Positions 33,766-41,518 of a DNA stretch of 48,831 bases are shown here, piece by piece (position 1 is the first letter of the stretch; each line of letters opens with the position of its first letter). The position numbers and the translations under genes were made by a program. The notes below the pieces were generated by a model. That model did not search any database. It saw only the letters and a program-made list of their open reading frames with translations, and was not told the origin of the DNA. The stretch spans positions 1 through 48,831 of the forward strand of contig CAXAVJ010000020.1 of assembly GCA_963972065.1 (NCBI GenBank). The letters run 5' to 3'. Source of the stretch: UBA1479 sp963972065. Lineage in GTDB: Bacteria > Pseudomonadota > Alphaproteobacteria > Rhodospirillales > Casp-alpha2.

Positions 33766-34182
33766 TTAGTCGAGGGTGTCGAACGCTTTCTGGAAGCGGC
33801 CGGCGTGGGACTTTTCGGCCTTTGCCAGGGTTTCGAACCAATCGGCGATTTCGTCGAAGCCTTCGTCGCGGGCCGTCTTGGCCATCCCGGGATACATGTC
33901 GGTGTATTCGTGGGTTTCACCGGCAATGGCGGCCTTCAGGTTGTCGCCGGTCGGGCCGATCGGCTCGCCCGTGGCCGGGTCACCGGTTTCTTCGAGGAAT
34001 TCCAGATGGCCGTGGGCATGGCCGGTTTCGCCTTCGGCCGTCGACCGGAACACGGCGGCGACGTCGTTGTAGCCCTCGACGTCGGCCTTCTGGGCGAAAT
34101 AGAGATAGCGGCGGTTGGCCTGGGATTCCCCGGCGAACGCGGCTTTCAGGTTTTCTTCGGTCTGGCTGCCTTTAAGGCTCAT
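33766..34182 (-). CDS. Rubrerythrin-family diiron protein without rubredoxin domain
   Basis: 138-residue ferritin-like four-helix protein with the diiron ligands of rubrerythrin: Glu19, Glu52, His55, Glu89, Glu92, Glu123 and His126. It contains AGESQANRRYLYFAQKADVEG, typical of the family. The C-terminal rubredoxin domain with its four Cys is absent (the protein has no Cys), so electrons must come from another protein. Family members reduce hydrogen peroxide. The ATG at 34182 has GGGAG seven bases upstream. A near-consensus promoter and a candidate Irr operator lie upstream. Confidence 0.93.
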   Translation of the reverse strand: MSLKGSQTEENLKAAFAGESQANRRYLYFAQKADVEGYNDVAAVFRSTAEGETGHAHGHLEFLEETGDPATGEPIGPTGDNLKAAIAGETHEYTDMYPGMAKTARDEGFDEIADWFETLAKAEKSHAGRFQKAFDTLD

Positions 34183-34232
34183 TGCATGACTCCCTTAGTA
34201 CGTTTGGTGGACAAGGATTGTTAAGCCCAAAG

Positions 34233-34261
34233 GTTATGCAATGACAGTAAGTTGCTGTCAA
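34233..34261 (-). promoter_or_regulatory. Promoter of the rubrerythrin gene (TTGACA-N17-CATAAC)
   Basis: Reverse strand: perfect -35 TTGACA (34261-34256), 17-bp spacer and -10 CATAAC (34238-34233). The predicted start is near 34226, leaving a leader of about 45 nt. It lies immediately downstream of the ICE-like element. Confidence 0.7.
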
Positions 34262-34262
34262 G

Positions 34263-34279
34263 ATTAGAATTGTTTTAAA
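34263..34279. promoter_or_regulatory. Irr-type iron control element (ICE-like) upstream of rubrerythrin
   Basis: ATTAGAA-TTG-TTTTAAA matches the ICE inverted repeat, as I recall it (TTTAGAA-N3-TTCTAAA), at 12 of 14 positions. It ends one base before the -35 hexamer, centred about 45 bp upstream of the predicted start. That is a position compatible with activation or with repression by blocking polymerase. The irr gene lies directly upstream. Confidence 0.6.
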
Positions 34280-34365
34280 TAACTGGAGGCGCGCCTACCC
34301 AGGCCCCGGAACGGGGCGGGCCGCAAAGGGCCGGAGGCGTGAAACGATGGGCGTCAGGTCAGGCG

Positions 34366-34818
34366 TCAGGCGCCCTGGGGGCGCACCCGCACGACCACGT
34401 CGACACGCGACACTTCCATCCCGTCCGGCGCCGCCGGCAGGGCCGCGACCTCGACCTGGTCGCCCGGAATGTCGGCCAGTTCGCCCGACTGGTCGAAATA
34501 GAAATGATGATGGTCCGACATGTTGGTGTCGAAATAGGTGCGCTGAGAATCAACGACGATCTCGCGCAGCAGGCCGGCGCGGTGAAACTGATGCAGGGTA
34601 TTGTACACGGTGGCGAGCGACACCCGCACGTTGGCCGACTGGGCGTCCGCGTGCAGCATTTCCGCCGTCAGATGGCGGTCGCCGCCCTCGAACAGCAGCT
34701 TGGCCAGGGCCATGCGCTGGCGCGTCGGACGCAGGCCGGCGCCGCGCAGCCGGTCCAGAATCTGGCTGAAGGGCCGGGCGTCCTGTCGCGTATCATGGGG
34801 GATGTGCATCTTCATCAT
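34366..34818 (-). CDS. irr: Fur-family iron response regulator Irr
   Basis: 150-residue metalloregulator. The N-terminal winged helix has LRGAGLRPTRQRMALAKLLF, HLTAEMLHADAQ and VSLATVYNTLHQFHRAGLLREI. The three-His haem/metal motif HHHFYF sits at residues 103-108, the hallmark of Irr over Fur, PerR or Zur, and the CxxC zinc sites of Fur are missing. The Cys-Pro haem regulatory motif of Bradyrhizobium Irr is also absent, as in most other Irr proteins. The ATG at 34818 is favoured by AGAGG ten bases upstream; a GTG twelve bases earlier is possible. An ICE-like site overlaps its own -10, pointing to autorepression. Confidence 0.9.
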   Translation of the reverse strand: MMKMHIPHDTRQDARPFSQILDRLRGAGLRPTRQRMALAKLLFEGGDRHLTAEMLHADAQSANVRVSLATVYNTLHQFHRAGLLREIVVDSQRTYFDTNMSDHHHFYFDQSGELADIPGDQVEVAALPAAPDGMEVSRVDVVVRVRPQGA

Positions 34819-34865
34819 TCGGTCGCGCACCTCTGTTGTGCGGCGCTCCGGGCGCCGTTTTCAGA

Positions 34866-34882
34866 ATTAGAATGATTATATA
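34866..34882. promoter_or_regulatory. ICE-like element overlapping the irr -10 box
   Basis: ATTAGAA-TGA-TTATATA matches TTTAGAA-N3-TTCTAAA at 11 of 14 positions. On the reverse strand a perfect TATAAT (34880-34875) lies inside it, about 57 bp upstream of the irr ATG. Binding here would block polymerase, so autorepression by Irr is the simplest reading. Confidence 0.55.
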
Positions 34883-34949
34883 AAGATGTCTAAGGTTTAT
34901 TCCAGGCTTAATTGTTAAGCTCTGTCCGACGGCCAAGCCGCCCGAAACC

Positions 34950-35810
34950 TCAATCGTCGATCATATCTTCCGGGTTCGGCAGACCGATGATGTTGTAGCC
35001 GGAATCGACGTGGTGAACCTCGCCGGTGACCCCGGCCGACAGATCGGACAGCAGGTAGAGCGCCGCCCCCCCGACATCTTCGAGCCGCACCGTGCGCTTC
35101 AGCGGCGCGTGGCGTTGGTTCCATTTGTAGACGTGCCGCGCGCCGCCGATAGCGCTGCCGGCAAGCGTCCGCATGGGCCCGGCCGAAATCGCGTTGACCC
35201 GGATACCCTGCGCCCCCAGGTTGGCGGCGAGGTATCGCACGCTGGCCTCCAGCGCCGCCTTGGCCACGCCCATGACGTTGTAGTTCGGCATCACGCGGGT
35301 CGAGCCCGTATAGGTCAGGGTGATCAGCGACCCGCCCTCGCTCATCATGTCGGCGGCGGCGCGGGCCAGGGCCGTGAAAGAATAGCAGCTGACGTCCATG
35401 GTGCGCAGGAAGTTGTCGCGCGACGTGTTCAGGTACTTGCCCTTGAGTTCGTCCTTGTCGGAATAGGCGACGGCATGGACCACGAAGTCGAGCCCGCCCC
35501 ATTCCGCCTTGAGACGCTGGAACACGCTGTCGATCGAGGCCTGGTCCTCGACCTCGCAGGGCATGACCAGGGCCGAGCCGAGCTCGGCCGCGAGCGGGGT
35601 CACCCGCTTGGCGATGGCGTCGTTCTGATAGGTGAAGGCAAGCTCCGCCCCATGCTGACGCAGGGTCCGGGCGATGCCCCAGGCGATGGAATGATCATTG
35701 GCGACGCCCAGCACCAGGCCCCGGCGGCCGGCCATGATGTTGGAGTGCAAGGCGGGCGCATCGGGTGTGTCCTGGGGGGGCACGCCAGATCCGTCAACGG
35801 GGCCGTTCAT
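34950..35810 (-). CDS. fabI: Enoyl-[acyl-carrier-protein] reductase (NADH), FabI type
   Basis: Last reduction step of fatty acid elongation. The 286-residue SDR protein has GLVLGVANDHSIAWGIARTL, the NAD-binding and active-site stretch TLTYTGSTRVMPNYNVMGVAKAALEASVRYLA with the Tyr-x6-Lys pair (YNVMGVAK), and AISAGPMRTLAGSAIGG. The ATG at 35810 has AGGAGAAG in front and adds about 25 polar residues before the usual MAGRRGLVLG start. The internal ATG lacks a ribosome binding site, so the longer form is preferred. It follows fabB by 37 bp on the same strand. Confidence 0.95.
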   Translation of the reverse strand: MNGPVDGSGVPPQDTPDAPALHSNIMAGRRGLVLGVANDHSIAWGIARTLRQHGAELAFTYQNDAIAKRVTPLAAELGSALVMPCEVEDQASIDSVFQRLKAEWGGLDFVVHAVAYSDKDELKGKYLNTSRDNFLRTMDVSCYSFTALARAAADMMSEGGSLITLTYTGSTRVMPNYNVMGVAKAALEASVRYLAANLGAQGIRVNAISAGPMRTLAGSAIGGARHVYKWNQRHAPLKRTVRLEDVGGAALYLLSDLSAGVTGEVHHVDSGYNIIGLPNPEDMIDD

Positions 35811-35847
35811 GGGACTTCTCCTGCGCGGGCCGGCGGTGGCCCGCCGA

Positions 35848-37068
35848 TTATGCCTCGAGCCGCTTGAACGCCAGCGTGGCGTTGGTGCCGCCGAAACCGA
35901 AGGAATTGGACAGCACGCAGTTCAGACCCGCGTCGTCGATGCGCTTGGTCACGATTTCCGCATCGCCCGCTTCCGGATCGAGGTTTTCCACGTTGGCGGA
36001 GGCGGCGATGAAATCGTTGTTCAGCATGATCAGGGAATAGATCGCCTCGTGCGCACCCGTGGCCCCCTGGGAATGGCCGGTCAGCGACTTGGTCGAGGAA
36101 ATCTTCGGCTTATGCGCGCCGAACACCTCTTGAATCGCCTTGAGCTCGGTCATGTCACCAGCCGGAGTCGAGGTCCCGTGCGCGTTGATGTAATCGACCT
36201 TGGTATTGCCGAGGCCCGCCGTCGCCAGGCGCATGCAGCGCATGGCGCCTTCACCCGAGGGCGCCACCATGTCGACACCGTCCGACGTGGCGCCATAGCC
36301 GACCACTTCGCCGTAGATCTTGGCGCCGCGGGCCTGGGCGTGCTCCAGTTCCTCAAGCACCACCACCCCGGCGCCGCCGGCGATCACGAAGCCGTCGCGG
36401 TCGGCGTCGAAGGGACGCGACGCGCGCTCGGGCGAATCATTGTATTTGGAGGACAAGGCGCCCATGGCGTCGAACAGCACGGTCAGGGACCAATGCAGTT
36501 CCTCGCCACCACCGGCGAACACCACGTCCTGCTTGCCCCATTGGATCAGCTCCGCCCCGTTGCCGATGCAATGGGCCGAGGTCGAACAGGCGGACGAAAT
36601 GGAATAGCTGAGGCCGCGCATGTGATAGGCGGTGGCCATGTTGGCCGACACGGTGGAGCACATGGCCTTGGGAACCGCATAGGGGCCGATACGCTTGGCG
36701 CCCTTTTCGCGGGCCGTATCGGCGGCGTCGATCAGGGCCGAGGTCGACGGCCCGCCCGAACCCATGACAAGGCCCGTGCGCTCGTCGGACACATCGGCTT
36801 CGGAAAGGCCGGCGTCGGCGATCGCTTCGCTCATGGCGACGTAGGTATAAGCCGCCCCGTCACCCATGAAGCGGCGCAGCTTGCGGTCGATCTTGTCGTC
36901 CATATCGATCGTCGGCGCGCCATGCAGGTGCGAACGGAACCCGCGCTCCGCATACTCCGGGCAAAACACGATGCCTGAGCGCCCCGCGCGCAGGCTGTCC
37001 GTCACCTCGGCAACATTGCTGCCGATCGGTGACACGATCCCCATTCCGGTAACGACCACACGTCTCAT
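35848..37068 (-). CDS. fabB: 3-oxoacyl-[acyl-carrier-protein] synthase I
   Basis: Condensing enzyme that elongates acyl-ACPs, including the cis-3-decenoyl intermediate made by FabA. The 406-residue thiolase-fold protein has the active-site Cys in SISSACSTSAHCIG, the two catalytic His in INAHGTSTPAGD and SLTGHSQGATGAHE, and the terminal NSFGFGGTNATLAF. SLTGHSQGA and the FabA neighbour point to FabB rather than FabF. It lies 12 bp after fabA and 37 bp before fabI, forming the unsaturated fatty acid operon. Confidence 0.96.
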   Translation of the reverse strand: MRRVVVTGMGIVSPIGSNVAEVTDSLRAGRSGIVFCPEYAERGFRSHLHGAPTIDMDDKIDRKLRRFMGDGAAYTYVAMSEAIADAGLSEADVSDERTGLVMGSGGPSTSALIDAADTAREKGAKRIGPYAVPKAMCSTVSANMATAYHMRGLSYSISSACSTSAHCIGNGAELIQWGKQDVVFAGGGEELHWSLTVLFDAMGALSSKYNDSPERASRPFDADRDGFVIAGGAGVVVLEELEHAQARGAKIYGEVVGYGATSDGVDMVAPSGEGAMRCMRLATAGLGNTKVDYINAHGTSTPAGDMTELKAIQEVFGAHKPKISSTKSLTGHSQGATGAHEAIYSLIMLNNDFIAASANVENLDPEAGDAEIVTKRIDDAGLNCVLSNSFGFGGTNATLAFKRLEA

Positions 37069-37080
37069 GGGCTTCTCTTA

Positions 37081-37593
37081 CTACCCTTCGGGGTCGGTAA
37101 ACAAGGTTACGCGTAAATCCTCGGTCTCGTAGGCGACCTTGCCGTCCACCAGCATCACCCCATTGGCGATGCCGAGGGTGATCTGGCGCGCCATGACGCG
37201 CCGGATATCAATGCGGTACTGGACCAATTTGGCCTCCGGCTGGACCTGGCCGGTGAATTTCACGTTGCCGACCCCCAGGGCCCGGCCACGGCCGGGCGCC
37301 CCTGTCCAACCCAGGTAAAAGCCCAGCAGCTGCCACAGGGCGTCGAGGCCCAGGCAGCCGGGCATCACCGGGTCGCCCTGAAAGTGGCACTTGAAGAACC
37401 ACAGGTCCGGATTGATGTCGAATTCCGCCTCGGCATAACCCTTGCCGTTGGCGCCGCCCTCATCGGAAATCGCGGTGATGCGGTCGAACATCAGCATCGG
37501 CGGCAGCGGCAGTTGCGCATTGCCGGAACCGAACAATTCGCCCTTCCCGCAGGCGATCAGATCTTCGTAGGAATAGGCGTTTTTCTTGGTCAC
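37081..37593 (-). CDS. fabA: 3-hydroxydecanoyl-[acyl-carrier-protein] dehydratase/isomerase
   Basis: Dehydrates 3-hydroxydecanoyl-ACP and isomerises the product to cis-3-decenoyl-ACP, the branch point to unsaturated fatty acids. The 170-residue protein closely follows the family: YSYEDLIACGKGELFG, PPMLMFDRITAIS, NPDLWFFKCHFQGDPVMPGCLGLDALWQLLGFYLGW with the catalytic His and Asp, and GVGNVKFTGQV. The GTG at 37593 gives the normal N-terminus; an ATG at 37650 would add 19 basic residues without homology. First gene of fabA-fabB-fabI. Confidence 0.95.
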   Translation of the reverse strand: MTKKNAYSYEDLIACGKGELFGSGNAQLPLPPMLMFDRITAISDEGGANGKGYAEAEFDINPDLWFFKCHFQGDPVMPGCLGLDALWQLLGFYLGWTGAPGRGRALGVGNVKFTGQVQPEAKLVQYRIDIRRVMARQITLGIANGVMLVDGKVAYETEDLRVTLFTDPEG

Positions 37594-37776
37594 GCGCTTG
37601 CGGCCATTCCTGCCCGCCTCCCTTGGGCAAGCCGTCTTGAAAGCGGGCATCCCCCGGCAACACGGCTTTTAAGTTTCTGTTTTTCCCGGGCCGTTCAGAA
37701 CCGGATTCTTGAGCTTGGTCTCAGGCGCACAATAACCAGAGAATCCGCCCCAAGGCAACCATGGCGAACAGCCCGA

Positions 37777-37809
37777 CAACAAAGGGCGGCACCGCTTACG
37801 GCGCCGCCC
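37777..37809 (-). terminator. Rho-independent terminator after pnp
   Basis: Reverse-strand stem GGGCGGCGCCG / CGGTGCCGCCC-like (37784-37809), with one G-T pair, a short loop and a following TTTGTTGT. It lies 33 bp after the pnp stop and ends the long rimP-pnp operon just upstream of the fabA promoter region. Confidence 0.75.
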
Positions 37810-37841
37810 TTCGAGGCACTAAATATGCAAGCCAGTGCCGG

Positions 37842-40028
37842 TTAGTCGCCCTGGCCTTCGCGCGGCTTGCCGCCCCGGCCACCGCCGCCGGACCGTTCAC
37901 CGACCTGGTCGGTGATGTCCGCGCCGGTTTCCTGGTCGACGACCCGCATGGAAAGCTTGACCTTGCCGCGGTCATCGATGCCGATCAACTTGACCTTTAC
38001 CTGGTCGCCTTCGTTGATGACGTCGGTCACCTGGCCGACCCGTTCGTTGGCCAGCTCCGAGATGTGGACCAGACCGTCCTTGGCGCCCATGAAGTTCACG
38101 AAAGCGCCGAAATCGACGACCTTCACGACCTTGCCGTTGTAGATGGCGCCGATTTCCGGTTCCTGGGTGATCGACTTGATCCAGTCGATGGCGGCTTCGC
38201 CGGCGGCCGCATCGACGGCGGCGACACGCACGGTGCCGTCGTCTTCGATGTCGATCTTGGCGCCCGTCACCTCACAGATTTCGCGGATCATCTTGCCACC
38301 CGGGCCGATGACTTCGCGGATCTTATCCTTGTTGATCGTGAACTGGGTGATCCGGGGTGCGGTATCCGCAACCCCTTCACGGGCCGACGTCAGGCCCTTG
38401 GACATCTCGCCCAGGATGTGCAGACGGCCGTCCTTGGCTTGGCCCAGGGCGATCTTCATGATTTCCTCGGTGATCGAGGTGATCTTGATGTCCATCTGCA
38501 GGGAGGTGATGCCCTCGGACGAGCCGGCGACCTTGAAGTCCATGTCGCCCAGGTGATCTTCGTCACCCAGGATATCCGACAGGACCGCGAATTCGTCGCC
38601 TTCCTTGATCAGGCCCATGGCGATACCCGCCACCGGACGCGGCAGCGGAACGCCGGCATCCATCAGCGACAGCGAGGTGCCGCAGACCGTGGCCATGGAG
38701 GACGACCCGTTGGATTCGGTGATTTCAGACACCACGCGGATCGTATAGGGGAATTCGTCCTTCGACGGCATCAGCGGGTTAAGCGCCCGCCATGCCAGCT
38801 TGCCATGGCCGATTTCACGCCGCCCGGTAAAGCCGAAACGGCCCGCTTCGCCGACCGAGAACGGCGGGAAGTTATAGTGCAGCATGAAGGTGCGGCGATG
38901 GTCGTTGGCGAGATCGTCGATGATCTGTTCGTCCTGACCGGTGCCGAGCGTGGCGACCACCAGGGCCTGGGTTTCCCCGCGGGTGAACAGGGACGATCCG
39001 TGGGTCCGGGGCAGAACGCCGACTTCCGCGGCGATCGGGCGCACGGTCTTGGTGTCGCGTCCGTCGATGCGCTTGCCGGTCGCCAGAATGTCCCGGCGCA
39101 CGATGTCGCTTTCCAATTTCTTCAGGATGCCGCCGAGGGCCGCGCCGACCAGGTCCTGGTCGATGCTGTCGTCAGCCGCCAGGTCTTCCGCGACCTTGGC
39201 CTTCACGGCCGAGATCTTTTCCTGACGCAGCTGCTTGACGGTTTCCTTGTAGGCGTCGCGCAGGCCGTCTTCGGCCAATGCCTTGACCTTGTCGGCCAGG
39301 GCCTTCTTGCCTTCCGGTTCGGCCGGCAGATCGACGGGATCCTTGGCGCAGGCCGAGGCCAGTTCGATGATGCCCTGGATGACGTCCTGGTTGGCCTTAT
39401 GGCCGAACATCACCGCACCCAGCATGTCGTCTTCCGACAATTCGTGGGCTTCCGATTCGACCATCAGCACGCCTTCCTGGGTGCCGGCGACGAACAGGTC
39501 GAGCTTGGTTTCGGCCATCTGGTCACAGGTCGGGTTGAGCACGAACGCACCGTCGATCAGGCCAACACGGCAGCCCGAGATCGGGCCCATGAAGGGCGCA
39601 CCCGAGATGCAGAGTGCTGCCGAGGTGCCGATCATGGCGGGCACGTCCGGATCGTTTTCCAGATCGTGGGTCAGGACCGTGCAGATGACCTGCACTTCGT
39701 TCTTGTAACCCGGCGCGAACAGCGGCCGGATGGGCCGGTCGATCAGGCGCGAGGTGAGAATTTCCTTTTCCCCGGGGCGGCCTTCACGCTTGAAAAAGCC
39801 ACCCGGAATCTTACCGGCGGCATAGGCCTTTTCAACGTAATGGACGGCCAACGGGAAAAAATCGATGCCCGGACGGGGCGTCTTTTCCGCAACCACGGTG
39901 CACAGCACCTTGGTGTCGCCATAGGTGGCAAGCACGGCACCGTCGGCCTGACGCGCGACCTTGCCGGTTTCCAGGATCAGCTTGCGCCCACCCCAGTCAA
40001 TTTCCTTACGAAACTCTTGAAACATCAT
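37842..40028 (-). CDS. pnp: Polyribonucleotide nucleotidyltransferase (PNPase)
   Basis: Phosphorolytic 3'-5' exoribonuclease of the RNA degradosome. The 728-residue protein has the first RNase PH domain (EIDWGGRKLILETGKVARQADGA onward), an alpha-helical linker, the second RNase PH domain (GTSLSLMDAGVPL, SDILGDEDHLGDMDFKVAG), and the KH domain (IREVIGPGGKMIREIC). The S1 domain has GKVVKVVDFGAFVNFMG, and the tail is Gly/Arg-rich. Length is normal. It is the last gene of the operon, 236 bp after rpsO, with a large hairpin in between. Confidence 0.97.
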   Translation of the reverse strand: MMFQEFRKEIDWGGRKLILETGKVARQADGAVLATYGDTKVLCTVVAEKTPRPGIDFFPLAVHYVEKAYAAGKIPGGFFKREGRPGEKEILTSRLIDRPIRPLFAPGYKNEVQVICTVLTHDLENDPDVPAMIGTSAALCISGAPFMGPISGCRVGLIDGAFVLNPTCDQMAETKLDLFVAGTQEGVLMVESEAHELSEDDMLGAVMFGHKANQDVIQGIIELASACAKDPVDLPAEPEGKKALADKVKALAEDGLRDAYKETVKQLRQEKISAVKAKVAEDLAADDSIDQDLVGAALGGILKKLESDIVRRDILATGKRIDGRDTKTVRPIAAEVGVLPRTHGSSLFTRGETQALVVATLGTGQDEQIIDDLANDHRRTFMLHYNFPPFSVGEAGRFGFTGRREIGHGKLAWRALNPLMPSKDEFPYTIRVVSEITESNGSSSMATVCGTSLSLMDAGVPLPRPVAGIAMGLIKEGDEFAVLSDILGDEDHLGDMDFKVAGSSEGITSLQMDIKITSITEEIMKIALGQAKDGRLHILGEMSKGLTSAREGVADTAPRITQFTINKDKIREVIGPGGKMIREICEVTGAKIDIEDDGTVRVAAVDAAAGEAAIDWIKSITQEPEIGAIYNGKVVKVVDFGAFVNFMGAKDGLVHISELANERVGQVTDVINEGDQVKVKLIGIDDRGKVKLSMRVVDQETGADITDQVGERSGGGGRGGKPREGQGD

Positions 40029-40131
40029 TGTCTACTCTTCCTACAAACGTACGTGGGACCGGAAGCCCGCGCCAATCGCGGACCCCTGCCCGTTGGGTCT
40101 CCGGCACCCTGCCGGCGGCCCGACCCCGAAG

Positions 40132-40181
40132 CGTTTTCCGTCGCCGTCGCCCGGGCATTGCTGCCCGGGGCGCGGAAAACG
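40132..40181 (-). other. Long rpsO-pnp intergenic hairpin (processing/attenuation site)
   Basis: Two nested stems: outer CGTTTTCCG (40132-40140) with CGGAAAACG (40173-40181), inner CCCGGGCA (40150-40157) with TGCCCGGG (40162-40169) and a 4-base loop. On the reverse strand it is followed by CTTCGGGG and not a T run. In enterobacteria the rpsO-pnp junction contains a terminator and an RNase III-cleaved hairpin through which PNPase controls its own mRNA; position and shape here suggest a similar role. Confidence 0.55.
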
Positions 40182-40264
40182 GCGGGGCAAAAGGCGGCAT
40201 CCGTACCCTGGCCGCCCACGGAGAACATTCCGTCACATGACGGATGCACGCCCATTCCTACAAA

Positions 40265-40534
40265 TTAGCGCCGAATACCCAGGCGCTTGACCAGCTCGTC
40301 GTAGCGGCCGTCGTTCTTCTTTTTCAGATAGTCCAACAGGCGCCGGCGCTGGCCGACCATCATGAGAAGACCACGCCGGGAATGGAAATCCTTCTTGTGG
40401 GTTTTCATGTGTTCGGTGAGATTGGCGATCCGTTCGGTCAGAATAGCGACCTGAACTTCGGGCGATCCGGTGTCGCCGTTGCCCGATTGGAACTCACCAA
40501 TAAGTTCCTGCTTCCGCTCAGCGGTAATCGACAT
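40265..40534 (-). CDS. rpsO: 30S ribosomal protein S15
   Basis: Binds the 16S rRNA central domain. The 89-residue protein starts MSITAERKQELIGEFQ and contains the conserved GDTGSPEVQVAILTERI, LTEHMKTHKKDFHSRRGLLMMVGQRRRLLDYL and LGIRR end. The second of two close ATGs is chosen because AGGAG lies seven bases before it (only one base before the first), giving exactly the usual 89 residues. It lies 30 bp after truB. Confidence 0.97.
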   Translation of the reverse strand: MSITAERKQELIGEFQSGNGDTGSPEVQVAILTERIANLTEHMKTHKKDFHSRRGLLMMVGQRRRLLDYLKKKNDGRYDELVKRLGIRR

Positions 40535-40564
40535 CGTCATACTCCTGTTCTTGATTGTTGAAGA

Positions 40565-41506
40565 TCAGGTTTCGGAACCATCCAGGTTCAGAACCCGTAC
40601 AGGACGGATTTCACCGCCCTTGATCTCCGCCAGAGCCACCAGCCGATCGTCGAGCATGGCCGAAACCATGTCGCCTTGGCGGATGTTCTTGAACGGCGAA
40701 CGGCTGGCGACGGGAAGGGCCGCAATGGCCTGTCCTTGGGCCAGCCGCCGGGCCTCTGCTTCCGTCAGGGCCAGCGCCGGGATGTCGTCCAGCGCGGTCT
40801 CGACGGGCAAAAGGTGCCCGGAATCGCGCGCACTATGCCCCAGAGCCTCCAGATTATCTAGCGAAATCGACCCCTTCTCCGTGAATGGTCCGACCGCTGT
40901 CCGACGCAGCACGGAAACATGCCCGACGGTGCCGAGCGCCCGTGCCAGATCCCGCGCCAGGGAGCGCACGTAGACCCCCTTGCCCGAGCGACAGCGGATC
41001 ACCGCATGGTCGGCATCGGGGCGGCTGTCGAGGGTCAGGTCAAGGACCGTCACGCGGCGGGACTTCATTTCGAAATCCTCGCCGCCGCGGGCCAGGTCAT
41101 AGGCCCGCTCACCATCCACCTTGATCGCCGAATAGCGCGGCGGCACCTGGTCGATCTCGCCGATGAAGGCCGGCAGGGCAGCCGTGATCTCGGCATCCGT
41201 GGGCCGCGCGTCGCTTTCCACCGACACCGCGCCCTCGCCGTCGCCGGTCTCCGTCTCGATTCCGAAACGAATAGTGAAGACGTATTCCTTTTCCCCGTCC
41301 ATGGCATAGGCCACGGTCTTGGTCGCTTCACCCAGCGCGATCGGCAGAATGCCCGTGGCCAGCGGATCGAGGGTCCCGCCATGGCCGACCTTGGCGGCAT
41401 TGAACAGACGCTTGACCCGGCCCACGGCCTGGGTCGAGGTCACGCCCAGCGGTTTGTCGAGGTTGATCCAGCCGTGAATGGCGAGACCCTTGCGGCGACG
41501 GCCCAT
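40565..41506 (-). CDS. truB: tRNA pseudouridine(55) synthase
   Basis: Forms pseudouridine 55 in the T-loop of tRNAs. The 313-residue protein has GWINLDKPLGVTSTQAV, GHGGTLDPLATGILPIALGEATK with catalytic Asp47, PPRYSAIKVDGERAYDLAR, SGKGVYVRSLARDL and a C-terminal PUA-like region. Length is standard. It starts 12 bp after the rbfA stop and belongs to the rimP-pnp operon. Confidence 0.96.
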   Translation of the reverse strand: MGRRRKGLAIHGWINLDKPLGVTSTQAVGRVKRLFNAAKVGHGGTLDPLATGILPIALGEATKTVAYAMDGEKEYVFTIRFGIETETGDGEGAVSVESDARPTDAEITAALPAFIGEIDQVPPRYSAIKVDGERAYDLARGGEDFEMKSRRVTVLDLTLDSRPDADHAVIRCRSGKGVYVRSLARDLARALGTVGHVSVLRRTAVGPFTEKGSISLDNLEALGHSARDSGHLLPVETALDDIPALALTEAEARRLAQGQAIAALPVASRSPFKNIRQGDMVSAMLDDRLVALAEIKGGEIRPVRVLNLDGSET

Positions 41507-41518
41507 CCTGCGCCCGGC

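Noticed and set aside
37761..40268. 835-codon open frame on the + strand opposite pnp
   Set aside because: Same artefact: stop-poor complementary frame over pnp, no recognisable motifs or ribosome binding site.
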